Below the pieces are notes generated by a model, which saw nothing but the letters and a program-made list of their open reading frames with translations, had not been told where the DNA came from and did no database searches. Below are positions 1 through 5,103 of a DNA stretch of 5,103 bases, one piece after another. The stretch lies in contig CAMYJN010000231.1 of NCBI GenBank assembly GCA_947258625.1, positions 1 to 5,103 of the forward strand, in the 5' to 3' direction. How positions within the stretch are numbered: position 1 is the stretch's first letter; each line of letters opens with the position of its first letter. This DNA comes from an uncultured Polyangiaceae bacterium (GTDB taxonomy: Bacteria; Myxococcota_A; Polyangia; Polyangiales; Houyiibacteriaceae). A program made the position numbers and the translations under genes.

Positions 1-2
1 TG

Positions 3-518
3 ATGTGCGGGACCTTCGGCCGCATCACCACGACGTTTCACGGCACCGACCTCTTAGACCAGCTGTTGCCGGGGCTCGTACGAGGGATGCGAATGTTCCC
101 TGGGGTGGCTCGTGCGGTTTGGGGGCGTGTGCCTGCAGCGATGGCGTTTCGGGTGGCATGCGCGGGTCGTGAGCTCGACGGCGAGCGCATCCAAGAAGAA
201 GACTTCCAACGCTATTGGGAGCACGCCGCTCTGATGAACCCCGAAGTGTTCCTGCCCATGCTACAGCACGCTGGCCGGCACGACGCGCGTGGCTTCCTGG
301 CCGATGTCGATGTTCCGACCCTGGTCGTGGCCGCTGAGCACGACACGTTCACCCCGATGTCGCTCGCCGAGGAAATGGCGGGCGCGATTCCGAACGCTGT
401 GCTCGAAGTGGTCGAAGGGGCCAGTCACGCAGCGCCAGTCGAGCAGCCCGATCTGCTTGCCGAGCACATCGAGGACTTCTTGTCTTCGCGGCTGGGGCTC
501 AGCCGCGGTCGGCTCTAG
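3..518 (+). CDS. Alpha/beta hydrolase, C-terminal part (5' end outside window)
   Basis: Partial serine-hydrolase-fold protein; 171 residues are visible and the frame probably continues upstream of the window. The first visible residues (MCGTFGR, then a Thr-rich turn) look like the strand and loop after the nucleophile elbow, so the Met at position 3 is probably internal and the catalytic Ser lies upstream. Visible residues about 10-90 form a helical cap. Residues 104-120 (DVPTLVVAAEHDTFTP) are the usual strand plus acid loop, with D114 the likely catalytic Asp. Residues 138-147 (EGASHAAPVE) carry the likely catalytic His, H142. The C-terminus (EQPDLLAEHIEDFL) is the typical last helix. Substrate cannot be told from sequence; lactonase, esterase, haloperoxidase-like or epoxide-hydrolase-like are all possible. 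The stop TAG overlaps the stop of the convergent FHA gene. Confidence 0.85.
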   Translation: MCGTFGRITTTFHGTDLLDQLLPGLVRGMRMFPGVARAVWGRVPAAMAFRVACAGRELDGERIQEEDFQRYWEHAALMNPEVFLPMLQHAGRHDARGFLADVDVPTLVVAAEHDTFTPMSLAEEMAGAIPNAVLEVVEGASHAAPVEQPDLLAEHIEDFLSSRLGLSRGRL

Positions 519-1615
519 TACTCGGTGCGGAACAGCTGCTGTCCCATCAAGACGAAGGTGCCCTGGGGGACGTACGACTCGTTCGAGACTCGAACGAAGG
601 TGCCGTTTGAGCTGCCGATGTCCGTGAGAAACACGTGCCCAACCTCGGAATGCACGCGACAGTGCAGCCCCGAGACATAGCCGTCCTCGGGGAACACCAC
701 ATCGCCGCGCTCGCGGCCGAAATGAATGCCTTGGGGCGGAATGGGATAGCTGTTGCCCGTGGTCGCCCGGCCGACGAGCAATGAGATTCGGCCGAGGTAG
801 CCGCGGTGGGGACTGCCCATGTGCTGCGTACCGTCCGCCGCCGGCTCGGGCGCGGTGGGCGCATCGAACCTCAGAATCTCCTGCCCGACGCGAAAGACGC
901 TCCCGTCAAAGAGCTCGATTGGGACGTCAGGCTCGATCCGGATGTACACACCGTTGAGGCTTTCCATGTCTTTGACGACGAGCTGATCGCCCTCGAAGCG
1001 GAACTCCGCGTGCTCCGGCGAGAGGTATGCATCGTTGGCGAAGATCCCACCGCTGCTCCGCCCGATCAGAGTTGGACCCGCAGACAGAGGAAACATCTCG
1101 CCTTCCGAGCCGTCGGGTTGAATCAAGATGAGCCGAGCACGCGTACTCGCCCGCTTGGGCGCCTCGGCAACGGCCGGCGCCGAGGTGCGCTCCGCCGGCG
1201 CGTTGTCAGGCGCCTCACCGTCCGCCTCGCCGACCAAGTCGTGTCCGCACACGTGACAAAACCGGAAGTTCTCGGGAACGCCCGCACCGCAATGGGGACA
1301 AGGCGACGTGTTATCCCCCAACGGCGCCAGCTCCTCGGGTAGCGAGTCCGACTTCGCCTCTTGGATCGGCTCGGGGCGGCTGGCCTGCACGGGGGTCGGT
1401 CCCAACGCCACCGGGGGCGCCGACGCCAGCGCTTCGGCCTGCGCGGCCCGCGCGCGTGGCGCATTGGTCGAACGGCCCGATCCCGTCGAGCCGCCCGGCG
1501 GCGCATCGGTCGAGGACGAGGGCTTGCCCGACACACGCGGAAGCTCCGCCCCGCATCCCAGACAAAACTTGTAGTGATCCTGGTTGTCCTTGCTACATCG
1601 GGAACAGACGATCAC
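515..1615 (-). CDS. Double zinc-ribbon, tandem-FHA domain protein (FHA-A)
   Basis: 366-residue predicted signalling adaptor. Zinc ribbon 1 has C4, C7, C18, C21; zinc ribbon 2 has C106, C109, C120, C123, both CxxC-x10-CxxC. Residues about 28-100 and 127-157 are Ala/Pro/Ser-rich and probably disordered. FHA1 (about 160-251) shows GR 185-186, the SPEH motif 199-202 and NG 221-222. FHA2 (about 275-366) shows GR 300-301, SGLH 315-318 and SSNGTF 335-340. These are the conserved FHA residues that contact phosphothreonine, so both domains look binding-competent. No transmembrane segment, signal peptide or catalytic domain is visible, so it is likely cytoplasmic. The start is GTG, overlapping the stop of the upstream paralogue (GTGA), with a perfect Shine-Dalgarno at 1620-1627. 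Likely role: reading Ser/Thr-kinase phosphorylation; the partner is unknown. The 3' end overlaps the convergent hydrolase by 4 bases. Confidence 0.9.
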   Translation of the reverse strand: MIVCSRCSKDNQDHYKFCLGCGAELPRVSGKPSSSTDAPPGGSTGSGRSTNAPRARAAQAEALASAPPVALGPTPVQASRPEPIQEAKSDSLPEELAPLGDNTSPCPHCGAGVPENFRFCHVCGHDLVGEADGEAPDNAPAERTSAPAVAEAPKRASTRARLILIQPDGSEGEMFPLSAGPTLIGRSSGGIFANDAYLSPEHAEFRFEGDQLVVKDMESLNGVYIRIEPDVPIELFDGSVFRVGQEILRFDAPTAPEPAADGTQHMGSPHRGYLGRISLLVGRATTGNSYPIPPQGIHFGRERGDVVFPEDGYVSGLHCRVHSEVGHVFLTDIGSSNGTFVRVSNESYVPQGTFVLMGQQLFRTEY

Positions 1616-2400
1616 GCCGTCACCTCCACTCGGAGCAGGTTCCTACCCAAGAACAGGTAGTCCCCATGGCTCAGCTCCCGTTCGCCCCGAATGCGAACGT
1701 AGGTCCCATTCTGGGAGTTTTCGTCGATGAGCTCGAGGGATTCCCCGGACATCTCGACTCGGGCATGCCGGGGCGACAAATAGATGTCGTCCGGGAAGTT
1801 GATGTCGCATTCCTCGCGACCGATTTGAACCGTGTGCTCGTGAGCGCAGCAGACGATCCCGTCCATGCCCCCTTCGAGAACCTGAGTGACGCGAAAAGCA
1901 CTCGGCCGCTTGGGCGACGAATAGAAATACGTCTGATCGGCTTCAGGCCCGGAAGTGTCTCTCGGCGTCGCATCCACACGAAACAGCTGCTGACCACACA
2001 GGAAATGGTCGCCGACCTTGATGGGGGCTGCCCCTCGGATTCGAATGTAGATGCCGTTCAAGCTGCCCTCGTCGCGGACGACGAGCTTCTCGCCTCGGTA
2101 CAGGAAGTTCGCGTGCCGCGGACTGAGCCAGGTGTCGCTGGGGAATGGGATCTGATCGGCCTCCCGGCCCGCGATGTGTTCCGTCGCCTGCAACAGGTAG
2201 CTCAGGCCTTCGCCCATCGCCTCGTCGCCGCGAACGACGATGAGGCGCGCCTTTCCCGGCATCTGCAGAGCTCCGAAAAACTTGGTCTCGAGTGTTTGCG
2301 CTTCGCGTGGCACGCCCGCTCCACAGGCACCGCAGAACTTGTGCCCGGACGGAACCGCGCTTGCGCACTCCGTGCAGACGTAATTGCGAGCTTGTTCCAT
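1612..2400 (-). CDS. Single zinc-ribbon, tandem-FHA domain protein (FHA-B)
   Basis: 262-residue paralogue of the following gene. A Cys4 zinc ribbon opens the protein (C9, C12, C23, C26), then FHA1 (about 50-143; GR 78-79, SPRH 93-96, SLNG 113-116) and FHA2 (about 168-260; GR 194-195, SPRH 209-212, SQNGTY 229-234). All core phosphothreonine-contact positions are kept. A CC pair (184-185) lies just before FHA2. I chose the ATG at 2400: it has a GAGGGG Shine-Dalgarno 9 bases upstream and sits right before the zinc ribbon. An in-frame TTG at 2424 would add 8 residues but is a weaker start. It is the first gene of a two-gene operon; its TGA overlaps the GTG of FHA-A, so the two are probably translationally coupled and made together. 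No membrane segment or enzyme domain is seen. Likely a cytoplasmic phosphoprotein-binding adaptor. Confidence 0.9.
   Translation of the reverse strand: MEQARNYVCTECASAVPSGHKFCGACGAGVPREAQTLETKFFGALQMPGKARLIVVRGDEAMGEGLSYLLQATEHIAGREADQIPFPSDTWLSPRHANFLYRGEKLVVRDEGSLNGIYIRIRGAAPIKVGDHFLCGQQLFRVDATPRDTSGPEADQTYFYSSPKRPSAFRVTQVLEGGMDGIVCCAHEHTVQIGREECDINFPDDIYLSPRHARVEMSGESLELIDENSQNGTYVRIRGERELSHGDYLFLGRNLLRVEVTA
1620..1627 (-). promoter_or_regulatory. Strong Shine-Dalgarno for FHA-A, inside FHA-B
   Basis: On the minus strand this reads GGAGGTGA, a near-perfect complement of the 16S 3' end. The GGAGG core ends 7 bases before the GTG at 1615. It lies within the last codons (VEVT) of FHA-B and supports the GTG as the true start of FHA-A. 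Confidence 0.8.
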
Positions 2401-2409
2401 GCCCTCGTT

Positions 2410-2415
2410 CCCCTC
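2410..2415 (-). promoter_or_regulatory. Ribosome binding site of FHA-B
   Basis: The minus strand reads GAGGGG, 9 bases before the ATG at 2400. It favours this ATG over the in-frame TTG at 2424, which has no comparable motif. Confidence 0.6.
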
Positions 2416-2451
2416 TTGGCCCAACCCCGGCAGGCGCCAATCTTACCGGCA

Positions 2452-2481
2452 GTTGTAGGCCATCAAATCACCCCTAGTCAA
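2452..2481 (-). promoter_or_regulatory. Sigma70-like promoter of the FHA operon
   Basis: On the minus strand, a -35 box TTGACT (2476-2481, 5/6 to consensus) is followed after an 18-base spacer by a -10 box TACAAC (2452-2457, 4/6 to consensus). The predicted start is near 2445, giving a leader of about 45 bases to the ATG at 2400. The boxes stand out against the GC-rich background. No operator palindrome was recognised. Confidence 0.6.
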
Positions 2482-2520
2482 TCGGTGCTCTGGTCGGCAA
2501 TTTCCAAGGCCAAACCGACT

Positions 2521-2548
2521 TTGCTTGTCCCGGCGCTGCGGCTACCCT
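2521..2548 (+). promoter_or_regulatory. Probable promoter of the DUF72-NFACT operon, leaderless
   Basis: TTGCTT (2521-2526), 16-base spacer, TACCCT (2543-2548). The matches are only the most conserved positions (TTG; TA and final T). A -10 ending at 2548 predicts a transcript starting at or within a base or two of 2555, which is the A of the ATG. No Shine-Dalgarno precedes that ATG, which agrees with a leaderless mRNA. The match is weak on its own; the coincidence of position gives it weight. Confidence 0.45.
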
Positions 2549-2554
2549 CTCTCG

Positions 2555-3220
2555 ATGCAGCTACTGGCAGGCGCCTTGTTGGAACGGCCCCCTGGGCCCA
2601 AGTACGCCGCCGCGCTTCGCTTTGCCGAGCTGGCGCCGCGTGCCCCACTTCCAAAGCCTGCAACGCTAGCGGGTTGGCGTCGGAAGCTCCCCGATGGGTT
2701 CGAGCTCGCTCTGCGTGCGCCCGATCTGTGCTGGCAGGCTCCCGGAGGGCCTCTGCGCCCGAGCGAGGAGCTCGACGCCGGCCTACGCTGGCTGTCGGAG
2801 GCCGCGGATGCGATGGAGGCTTCCATGGTCGTCGTCCCGACGAGCGCCTCGGTCACGACGGGGGCGCGCGATCGGCTGCGGCTCCGAGACTACTTTGCCC
2901 GCATCCCACGAACGGAGGGCCGCATCGTCGCCTGGAAGCCGACCGGTCTTTGGGAGCCGGAGGCGGTGCAAGCCATGGCGCGCACGCTTTCGGTCCTCGG
3001 TGGGATCGATGCCATCGATGATCCGGCCCCGGGCGTCGACGTCGTCTACGCGACGCTAGTCGCCGAAGGGTTGCGCCGTTCGTTCTCGCATGCCCAGCTG
3101 CTCGATGTTTACGACAAGCTCCAAGGCGCAGGCGCGTCGCGCGCATACATCACGATCGAATCCCCTCAATCGTTTCGAGAAGCCCGCTTGCTCCAAGCGC
3201 TGTCCGAAGGTCGAGAGTGA
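2555..3220 (+). CDS. Degenerate DUF72 (YecE-like) TIM-barrel family protein
   Basis: 221-residue protein of a family with no assigned biochemical function. Recognised by the block LPKPATLAGW (32-41) followed by LPDGFELALRAP (45-56), typical of DUF72, then a barrel-like strand VVVPTSASVT (92-101), a strand/loop around 123-138 (IVAWKPTGLWEP), VVYATLVAEG (163-172) and a last strand AYITIE (197-202) before the final helix. It is shorter than usual (commonly about 240-300). By eye the usual hallmarks are altered: the VExN-STFY region, the ExR of the mid strand, the RLHG strand and the terminal NND are all substituted, so ancestral activity may be lost. The ATG at 2555 is preferred over an in-frame TTG at 2525; an in-frame stop at 2456 bars a longer start. 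It overlaps the NFACT gene by GTGA. Confidence 0.75.
   Translation: MQLLAGALLERPPGPKYAAALRFAELAPRAPLPKPATLAGWRRKLPDGFELALRAPDLCWQAPGGPLRPSEELDAGLRWLSEAADAMEASMVVVPTSASVTTGARDRLRLRDYFARIPRTEGRIVAWKPTGLWEPEAVQAMARTLSVLGGIDAIDDPAPGVDVVYATLVAEGLRRSFSHAQLLDVYDKLQGAGASRAYITIESPQSFREARLLQALSEGRE
3206..3210 (+). promoter_or_regulatory. Ribosome binding site of the NFACT gene
   Basis: GAAGG ends 6 bases before the GTG at 3217, inside the last codons of the DUF72 gene. With the GTGA overlap it points to coupled translation. No ATG/GTG/TTG occurs in this frame between the stop at 3019-3021 and 3217, so this GTG is the first possible start. Confidence 0.55.
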
Positions 3221-4545
3221 ACCCGTGGAATGCGAAGATCGCGCGTATTGACCAACCAGAGCCCGGTCTTCTGAGTCTTTCCATTCGAGCGGAGGGCAGG
3301 AACGAAGTCCTGGTCCTCGTCACACTTCCTGGAGCTCTCCGGCTCGGCATCATCGACGAGCGACCACGCGGCGCGAGTGCCAGCCCCTCGCTGACCCAGC
3401 TCCGCCGGCATCTCGAAGGAGCTCGGATCAACGCCATCGAGACGAGCCGACGGGCGGCGCGTCTCTCTTTAACTCGAGCCGGCGTGGCGCGCTTCCTGAT
3501 CGCGGCACCGAGCAAACCCTACGGCGCCTGGTGGCTCTGCGAGACCGACGGCTCGGTCGTCGTTCGCTCCCCGGGCGCAGCCGCGATGGCCCCGGCCGAA
3601 GACGGTCATCTCGAAGCACTGGGCCGCGAACAGCTCCGCGACGCAGGCACGGCGGCGCTCGACGCCCATCGATCGCTGCGCAGGGAACAGCTCCAAAGAC
3701 TCCTGCTGCGGCACCTCAAACGGCTGGTGAAGAAGCGCGACGCAATTCTCGATGACCTCGAGCGAGCTGCGACGGCGGACGACCTGCACGAGAGGGCAAG
3801 CCTGATCCTTGCGCATCTCGCCGAAATTCCAACCAATGCGCGCTCTTTCGAGATCGAGAGCTGGGACCCGGAGCCCCGGCCGATCCGGATCGAGCTGGAC
3901 CCCCGCAAGAGCCCCACCGAGACTGCCCAGGAGCTCTTCAAGAAGTCCAAACGCCTCAAGCGAGGCTTGGACGTCGCGCCGAATCGCTTGGCCTCCGTGG
4001 AAAAGGAGATCGCCGAGCTCCATCGAGTCAGAGACGAGCTCCCGGACTGTCCCGCGGAGGATCTCATAGCGAGACTCGACGCGCTGGGGGTTTCGACCAC
4101 GGCGCCGAAAGAACGGGAGCGCAAACGGCGACAGGCCGGCGTCCGCCTTCCCTACAGGGAGTTCCGTAGCGGCGACACGTCTGCCGTGCTGGTCGGACGA
4201 GGCGCCGCCGACAACGACCGCCTCACGCTTCGCGTCGCGCGGCCGCACGACCTCTGGTTGCATGCACGGGGTGTGACGGGAGCTCATGTCGTCGTTCCGC
4301 TCGGCAAGGGACAGTCTTGCTCAGCGGAGACACTCGTCGACGCCGCAACCCTCGCCGCTCATTTCAGCGACCTTCGCGGCGAGATGATCGTCGACGTGCT
4401 CTACACGCCTCGGCGCTTCGTGCACAAACGCAAAGGCAGCCCGGTTGGCTCGGTTACGCTGGGGAGCGAGAAGGTGATCGCCGTACGTGTCGAAGCCAAA
4501 CGATTGCAACGGCTCCTCGAAAACGAACAGAAGTCATCCGATTAA
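3217..4545 (+). CDS. Compact NFACT-family protein (RqcH/Rqc2/NEMF relative)
   Basis: 442-residue protein of the family that includes bacterial RqcH, which binds stalled 50S-peptidyl-tRNA and tRNA-Ala to add alanine tails. Residues about 5-120 are a reduced NFACT-N (IDQPEPGLLSLSIR, 11-24; LRRHLEGARINAIE, 62-75). Residues about 136-190 and 235-290 are two coiled-coil arms, with the family segment SLILAHLAEI (195-204) and LDPRKSPTETAQELFKKSKR (227-246) between them. NFACT-R (about 312-426) shows VGRGAADNDRLT (326-337), HDLWLHARGVTGAHVVV (344-360), ETLVDAATLAAHFSDLR (371-387) and YTPRRFVHKRKGSPVGSVTL (396-415). It is shorter than typical RqcH (about 570): the first helix of NFACT-N and the HhH region look missing, and the Asp-Arg pair needed for alanine tailing in B. 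subtilis RqcH appears as Ala-Arg (81-82 or nearby; by-eye alignment). Likely ribosome or tRNA binding; tailing activity is uncertain. Confidence 0.88.
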   Translation: MNPWNAKIARIDQPEPGLLSLSIRAEGRNEVLVLVTLPGALRLGIIDERPRGASASPSLTQLRRHLEGARINAIETSRRAARLSLTRAGVARFLIAAPSKPYGAWWLCETDGSVVVRSPGAAAMAPAEDGHLEALGREQLRDAGTAALDAHRSLRREQLQRLLLRHLKRLVKKRDAILDDLERAATADDLHERASLILAHLAEIPTNARSFEIESWDPEPRPIRIELDPRKSPTETAQELFKKSKRLKRGLDVAPNRLASVEKEIAELHRVRDELPDCPAEDLIARLDALGVSTTAPKERERKRRQAGVRLPYREFRSGDTSAVLVGRGAADNDRLTLRVARPHDLWLHARGVTGAHVVVPLGKGQSCSAETLVDAATLAAHFSDLRGEMIVDVLYTPRRFVHKRKGSPVGSVTLGSEKVIAVRVEAKRLQRLLENEQKSSD

Positions 4546-4552
4546 ATAGCTA

Positions 4553-4578
4553 GCGCCCCAGCTCATGAGCCAGGGCGC
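4553..4578. terminator. Hairpin just after the NFACT stop
   Basis: GCGCCC (4553-4558) pairs with GGGCGC (4573-4578); inside, after a CA/CA internal loop, GCTCATGAGC forms a small inner stem. It starts 8 bases after the NFACT stop. There is no T-tract on the + strand; on the - strand it is followed by a moderately AT-rich stretch. It may protect the 3' end or help termination; a stand-alone intrinsic terminator is doubtful. Confidence 0.4.
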
Positions 4579-4632
4579 CAGCAGACGAACACCCCCCGAT
4601 AAGAAAGAGGGATCGCCACGACAGACTGCGCG

Positions 4633-4656
4633 AAGGCCCCGAGAAACAGGGGCCTT
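4633..4656. terminator. Bidirectional terminator candidate between convergent genes
   Basis: A perfect 8-bp stem AAGGCCCC (4633-4640) / GGGGCCTT (4649-4656) around an 8-base loop. The AA at the foot on one side and TT on the other give a short U-end in both directions, the usual form for a shared terminator between convergent genes in GC-rich bacteria. It lies 87 bases after the NFACT stop and 59 bases after the stop of the polybasic gene. Apart from this and the hairpin at 4553-4578, I see nothing else in the 170-base spacer 4546-4715. Confidence 0.6.
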
Positions 4657-4715
4657 AGGCCAGGGGCCACCAACGGTGACCCCCCGGTCGACCCAAAGGT
4701 CTACCGCCTAGAAGC

Positions 4716-5103
4716 TTATTTCTTCTTGCGAGCCGTGCGCTTTTTGGTTGCGCGCTTCTTAGTCGCGCGCTTCTTCGTCGCACGCTTCTTCGTGGCGCGC
4801 TTCTTCGTCGCACGCTTCTTCGTGGCGCGCTTCTTCGTCGCACGCTTCTTCGTGGCGCGCTTCTTCGTCGCACGCCTCTTCTTAGTCGCACGCCTCTTCT
4901 TGGTGGCGCGCTTCTTCGTCGCACGCTTCTTCGTGGCGCGCTTCTTCGTCGCACGCCGCTTCTTCGTGGCGCGCTTCTTCGTGGCGCGCTTCTTCGTTGC
5001 ACGCCGCTTCTTCGTGGCGCGCTTCTTCGTGGCGCGCTTCTTCGTGGCGCGCTTCTTCGTCGCACGCCGCTTCTTCGTGGCGCGCTTCTTCGTGGCGCGC
5101 TTC
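4716..5103 (-). CDS. Polybasic RATKK-repeat tail of a histone-H1-like protein (5' end outside window)
   Basis: Reading the minus strand in the frame ending at the TAA at 4716-4718 gives 128 uninterrupted codons up to the window edge, with no start codon; the N-terminus is outside. Composition is K 50, R 30, A 24, T 24 and nothing else: about 62% basic, no acidic, aromatic or large hydrophobic residue. It consists of 23 RATKK units, five with an extra Arg, and ends RTARKKK. Such Lys/Ala/Thr tails are known in bacterial histone-H1-like proteins, HU proteins with C-terminal extensions and AlgP-type regulators, where they bind DNA or RNA non-specifically. The folded part that would name the family is not visible. 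The stop is followed by the convergent terminator region. A different frame over 4655-5065 is also open but encodes an RRSAP-type peptide from the same repeat and is not taken as the gene. Confidence 0.8.
   Translation of the reverse strand, partial: KRATKKRATKKRRATKKRATKKRATKKRATKKRRATKKRATKKRATKKRRATKKRATKKRATKKRATKKRRATKKRRATKKRATKKRATKKRATKKRATKKRATKKRATKKRATKKRATKKRTARKKK
4740..5102 (-). repeat. 15-bp coding tandem repeat with 30- and 48-bp higher-order units
   Basis: Twenty-three copies of a 15-bp unit encoding RATKK, five lengthened to 18 bp by an extra Arg codon (CGG at 5067, 5004 and 4956; AGG at 4893 and 4875). Two main unit types exist on the coding strand: CGC-GCC-ACG-AAG-AAG and CGT-GCG-ACG-AAG-AAG. 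They alternate (30-bp period) at about 4776-4859. Near the window edge a 48-bp unit occurs at 4950-4997 and 4998-5045 (one difference) and, after an extra 15 bp, again from 5061 (cut by the window end). Confidence 0.9.

Noticed and set aside
501..514. AGCCG/CGGCT hairpin as a terminator of the hydrolase gene
   Set aside because: Only 5 bp with a 4-base loop, within the coding sequence and with no T-tract; could easily occur by chance at this GC content.
2422..2424. TTG as the start of FHA-B
   Set aside because: It would add only 8 residues (MGQEGNEG) that read through the Shine-Dalgarno of the better ATG at 2400.
1456..3021. A 521-codon open frame on the + strand, antisense to the FHA operon and running into the DUF72 gene
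   Set aside because: It covers three real genes in wrong frames, crosses the promoter region and shows no recognisable domain; long antisense frames are common in GC-rich DNA.
3469..4287. A 272-codon minus-strand open frame
   Set aside because: It lies fully inside the NFACT coding sequence, whose protein matches a known family along its length; the antisense product has no recognisable motif.
4655..5065. A minus-strand open frame encoding an RRSAP-type repeat peptide
   Set aside because: It is an off-frame reading of the RATKK repeat with a GTG start inside the repeat; the Lys/Ala/Thr frame has a plausible C-terminus and resembles known polybasic tails.
4740..5102. CRISPR array or intergenic microsatellite
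   Set aside because: The units are contiguous 15/18-bp codon repeats without spacers and keep one reading frame throughout.

Overview
The window is GC-rich (clearly above 60% by eye), tightly packed, and uses many GTG starts and 4-base gene overlaps. These traits, together with paired zinc-ribbon/FHA proteins and a histone-H1-like polybasic protein, suggest a member of the Myxococcota (former Deltaproteobacteria). That placement is an inference; there is no rRNA or other phylogenetic marker in the window.

Layout. (1) Positions 1-518, + strand: the C-terminal part of an alpha/beta hydrolase whose start lies outside the window. It converges on the next gene, and the two stop codons share one CTAG. 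(2) Positions 515-2400, - strand: a two-gene operon of paralogous proteins, each with N-terminal Cys4 zinc ribbon(s) and two FHA domains, joined by a GTGA stop/start overlap. A sigma70-like promoter lies just upstream at 2452-2481. (3) Positions 2401-2554: divergent regulatory region with one promoter facing each way; the + strand promoter appears to give a leaderless transcript. (4) Positions 2555-4545, + strand: a second two-gene operon, also with a GTGA overlap. It encodes a degenerate DUF72 (YecE-like) protein and a compact NFACT-family protein (relative of RqcH/Rqc2/NEMF, the ribosome-associated quality-control factor). (5) Positions 4546-4715: convergent spacer with two hairpins, one a good bidirectional terminator candidate. 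(6) Positions 4716-5103, - strand: the 3' end of a gene with no start in the window, encoding at least 128 residues made of only four amino acids (K, R, A, T), mostly as 23 RATKK units. This resembles the C-terminal tail of a histone-H1-like or nucleoid-associated DNA-binding protein.

How it fits together. The FHA pair probably works as phosphothreonine-reading adaptors in Ser/Thr-kinase signalling, which is abundant in this group. The DUF72-NFACT pair looks translationally coupled and may act together, possibly on stalled ribosomes or tRNA, although both proteins have lost family hallmark residues. The polybasic tail is the most visually striking element. It can be overlooked because its frame has no start in the window, while another frame of the same repeat looks like a complete ORF encoding an RRSAP-type peptide. 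No mobile element, CRISPR array, tRNA or rRNA was seen.
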